The notes beneath the pieces were generated by a model that was given only the letters and a program-made list of their open reading frames with translations, was not told the DNA's origin and made no database searches. Shown here piece by piece: positions 61,880-64,000 of a stretch of 64,000 bases of DNA. How positions within the stretch are numbered: position 1 is the stretch's first letter; the number at the start of each line of letters is the position of its first letter. The stretch is from Rhodoblastus sp963736175. GTDB taxonomy: Bacteria; Pseudomonadota; Alphaproteobacteria; Rhizobiales; Beijerinckiaceae. Location of the stretch: contig CAVTNU010000004.1 in NCBI GenBank assembly GCA_963736175.1, positions 1 through 64,000 of the forward strand. The letters are read 5' to 3'. The position numbers and the translations under genes are program-made.

Positions 61880-62172
61880 TGCATGCCTCCCGTTCGAACG
61901 CGGCGAGCTTAGAAGCTTTCCCGGCCGAATAGAAGCGAGCGCAAACGGGAAACCACGGACGTTTCGTCTTCGTCGCTTGAAAATTGTCACGATTTGCGTG
62001 AAATGCGGTATCGAGAGTCTCCACCGCGAGGCCATCGACGCAATTCTTGATCGCTTGCTGTCGAAAATTGCGTCAACGGCCTGTTTTTGCGTGTATTTAT
62101 GTTGGTGTCGCGAAAAACCTTGGCGACAAACGGTCGCGAGGTCGGCGGCGGCGAGCATGGCGAAAAAATCTT
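61880..62172. other. Divergent intergenic region, 293 bp
   Basis: The region between the TPP enzyme gene and the DUF1214 gene contains no supported gene. Frames that cross it use non-ATG starts and encode basic low-complexity sequence. It should contain both promoters. Confidence 0.5.
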
Positions 62173-62751
62173 TTGGTCAAGAGCAGCAAAATTGAATTCG
62201 CGGCGGGCGTCGGCGGCGCTTTCGGGTTGGCGCTGACAGTGATCGCGCTGCTAGAAGGGCATGGATTCGGCGCTGTGCGCGCCGGCGCCTGGACCGCCTA
62301 TCCGCGCATCGGATCGAGCGAGATCGATCCCTACGCGCGCGCCAACCTCGCCATTTCCGGCGAAGCGCCGCTGGGCTCGGGCGAAGGAATCGCGTTCATG
62401 GCGGAAACCGACGATCAGGGCGAGGCGCTTGACGCGCGCTGCGATTATGTCTTGCGCGGCCCGGTTCCCGCCGCGCGCTTTTGGACCTTGAGCGCGCACG
62501 ACAGCGACGGCGCGCCGCGCGCCAATATCGCGAACCGATACGGCCTTGTGTCGACAGCGCTGCTCAGACGCGCCGACGGTTCGTTCGACATCATCGCGGC
62601 GCGCCAGGCGCGACCAGGCAATTGGCTGCCGCTCGGCGAAAAAAGCCGTTTCGTGCTCGTCCTGCGCCTCTATGACGCGCTCGCCAGCGGCTCCGCCGAT
62701 GCGCTTGACGGCGTTTCGACGCCGACCATCACGCGGGACGCCTGCTCATGA
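62173..62751 (+). CDS. DUF1214-domain protein
   Basis: The product has one N-terminal membrane helix (VGGAFGLALTVIALLEGHGF) and a DUF1214 domain (RANLAISGEAPLGSGEGIAF, then WTLSAHDSDGAPRANIANRY and KSRFVLVLRLYD). No ATG start fits; TTG at 62173 is proposed and gives 192 residues. DUF1214 and DUF1254 proteins occur together, but the function is not established. It overlaps the next gene by four bases (ATGA). Confidence 0.8.
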   Translation: MVKSSKIEFAAGVGGAFGLALTVIALLEGHGFGAVRAGAWTAYPRIGSSEIDPYARANLAISGEAPLGSGEGIAFMAETDDQGEALDARCDYVLRGPVPAARFWTLSAHDSDGAPRANIANRYGLVSTALLRRADGSFDIIAARQARPGNWLPLGEKSRFVLVLRLYDALASGSADALDGVSTPTITRDACS

Positions 62752-63365
62752 TGGAGACCTGGCTCAATCGGGAGGGTCGGCTCGGCCGGGACCTCTGGCT
62801 CGAAGCCTTTCTCAGGGCGGCGCCCTATGTTCTCGGCGCGATTTTCACGGCCGGCGTCGTGCATTTGGGCGCGGTCCTCACCTTGCCGTCCTTTTCGCCG
62901 TTAAGCGCCTACGGCCGGCTTGCCGCGCAGACCGAAGCGTTTTCTTTGAAAGTCCTGCCGCCGGTCTCGACCGAAACGCCGTCCCTGCCCTTCGCCGATC
63001 CGTTCGCGGCCTTGGCCGTCTGTCGTTACGATCTGTCGAAAGGCCCGCTTCATGTCAAAGTCGCGGGCGACGGCGATCGTCTCCTGTCGGTTTCGGCGCA
63101 TTCGCGCGCCGGCGTCGTCTTTTACGCTTCGACCGATCGGGACGTCCCGCAAAGAACTCTGAATATCCTGGTGATGACGCAGGCCCAGGCGAGCGCGCGC
63201 GAAGAAGGCGACGCCGACGAAACGCCAAACGGCGAACTGCTTCTGACGGCGCCGGAGGCGGAAGGATTTGTCCTGATACGATCGCTGGCGTTGAACCAAA
63301 GCGATTTTTCGCAGGCGCGAAAAGTGCTGGACGGCGCCGTATGCGCCCTGGAAAAAACCGATTAG
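62748..63365 (+). CDS. DUF1254-domain protein
   Basis: The 205-residue protein has a membrane helix (YVLGAIFTAGVVHLGAVLTL) and a DUF1254-type periplasmic domain with FADPFAALAVCRYDLSKGPL. It follows the DUF1214 gene in a four-base overlap. In larger relatives the two domains are fused, so the two proteins probably form one complex at the inner membrane. No enzymatic motif is visible. Confidence 0.8.
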   Translation: MMETWLNREGRLGRDLWLEAFLRAAPYVLGAIFTAGVVHLGAVLTLPSFSPLSAYGRLAAQTEAFSLKVLPPVSTETPSLPFADPFAALAVCRYDLSKGPLHVKVAGDGDRLLSVSAHSRAGVVFYASTDRDVPQRTLNILVMTQAQASAREEGDADETPNGELLLTAPEAEGFVLIRSLALNQSDFSQARKVLDGAVCALEKTD

Positions 63366-63440
63366 AGCTGAAAGACCTGCCGCCGCAAGTAGCCGGCGCG
63401 TCAAAATTTCAATCTGGAAAAATGCGCTCCATGACCCGCG

Positions 63441-63629
63441 TCACGCGCGGCGGCGCGAACGCGCCGACGTGCGGCGAGCGCGTGGGGATTTTGCCGGCTT
63501 CGTGGGAACGTCCTCTTCCTGCCGGCAATAGCGCACGCCCAGAAAAAACAGGATTTGCGCGCCTTCCGCCGGCGCAGGCTCGACGGTTTTGCGCCGTGGC
63601 CTTTCCTTGAACGCGATCAACTCTCCCAT
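63441..63629 (-). CDS. Small conserved hypothetical protein
   Basis: A 62-residue basic protein MGELIAFKERPRRKTVEPAP has the central hydrophobic stretch QILFFLGVRYCRQEE. Small proteins with ILFFxGVRY are common in Rhizobiales, function unknown. The ATG at 63629 is preferred; the open frame goes 19 codons further up. It converges on the DUF1254 gene. Confidence 0.65.
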   Translation of the reverse strand: MGELIAFKERPRRKTVEPAPAEGAQILFFLGVRYCRQEEDVPTKPAKSPRARRTSARSRRRA

Positions 63630-63799
63630 AGCCCTGCTCCGCGGCTTCGTCTCGCTCGCGCCGACGCCTTCGCCGATCGAAGCCATGTCGATTCGCGAGA
63701 GAACGTCCGCGTCGGCATTAGAGATTTGCGAAGGTTAACGCCACGTCAACAAACGCTCCCTATGATCGGCAAATCTGTCACATTTTGGATCAACTCACG

Positions 63800-64000
63800 A
63801 TGAACGCCGATATTTTTTCGCGTCTGCAAACCCTCGCCGCTTCCGAGGGCGAGGCGCCCATGACGCCGGTGTTGTTGCGCGTCGTCGTCGATCTGTTTGT
63901 TCAACGCGCCCACCACAGCGCCGCGGAGATCCGCCAATTTGAAGAAATGGCCGGCGCTCTGATCGACGCGAGCGAGCCGGAGCTTTTGGAAACGGTCGCA
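63800..64000 (+). CDS. DUF2336-family protein, cut by window end
   Basis: The first 67 codons read MNADIFSRLQTLAASEGEAP, then MTPVLLRVVVDLFVQRAHHS and EIRQFEEMAGALIDASEPE, with the frame open at the window end. The pattern resembles the start of DUF2336 proteins, helical-repeat proteins of alphaproteobacteria. It is partial, so family and length are not secure. Confidence 0.65.
   Translation, partial: MNADIFSRLQTLAASEGEAPMTPVLLRVVVDLFVQRAHHSAAEIRQFEEMAGALIDASEPELLETVA

Noticed and set aside
1..64000. CRISPR arrays, prophage, rRNA or tRNA genes
   Set aside because: No regular spaced repeats, phage structural genes or recognisable RNA gene sequences were seen.

Overview
The window is GC-rich chromosomal DNA from an alphaproteobacterium, most likely a Rhizobiales/Hyphomicrobiales member of the Beijerinckiaceae/Methylocystaceae type. 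This rests on the gene order ddl-ftsQ-ftsA-ftsZ-lpxC-bamD-recN-ligA, a mipZ homologue, a SigF/NrsF-type ECF pair and a terminal DUF2336 gene. The genus is an inference. I saw no rRNA, tRNA or CRISPR array.

Left part (1-6.4 kb) is a mobile-element landing zone. It holds the right part of an IS21 element with a decayed istA, a complete IS630 element that splits an AT-rich secreted-protein gene exactly at a TA, a Phd/PemK-type toxin-antitoxin pair, and a complete IS5-type element with TTAG target duplications next to der. Housekeeping genes follow (6.5-13.9 kb): der, a YfgM-like TPR protein, trmFO, a host-attachment-family protein, a UvrD helicase and a PhnA-like protein.

From 14.4 to 18 kb lies a zinc homeostasis block. 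It has an ABC permease, zur, a zinc-binding protein gene and a COG0523 GTPase with a long His-rich insert, around a perfect 16-bp palindrome that should be the Zur box. No transporter ATPase is present. Next come prmA, a HigBA pair, a two-creatinase-domain aminopeptidase, and a scrap region with an IS630 remnant joined to an autotransporter tail, followed by ParDE and VapBC pairs. The vapB gene is frameshifted so that it reads straight into vapC.

From 24.6 to 36.2 kb, all on the minus strand, is the distal division and envelope cluster. ftsZ carries a frameshift in its linker, so the conserved C-terminal peptide is out of frame. cysE and two alpha/beta hydrolases follow.

The most notable system is at 39.3-43.1 kb. 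An ECF sigma factor and NrsF-type anti-sigma factor are divergent from bufA (DUF2282), bufB (DUF692/MNIO), bufC (DUF2063) and bufD (DoxX). This is a bufferin-type ribosomally made, modified copper-binding peptide operon. Matching TGTAAC promoter elements face both ways in the intergenic region, which suggests that the sigma factor drives both transcription units.

The rest (43-64 kb) holds a flavin monooxygenase gene split by an in-frame TAA, a duplicated CxxCRFW protein, mipZ, an AsmA-family protein, surface-sugar genes, an amino-acid ABC ATPase, map, radC, a GGDEF-EAL protein, queE-queD for 7-deazaguanine synthesis, an FAD-linked oxidase, an orphan TPP enzyme and a DUF1214/DUF1254 pair.
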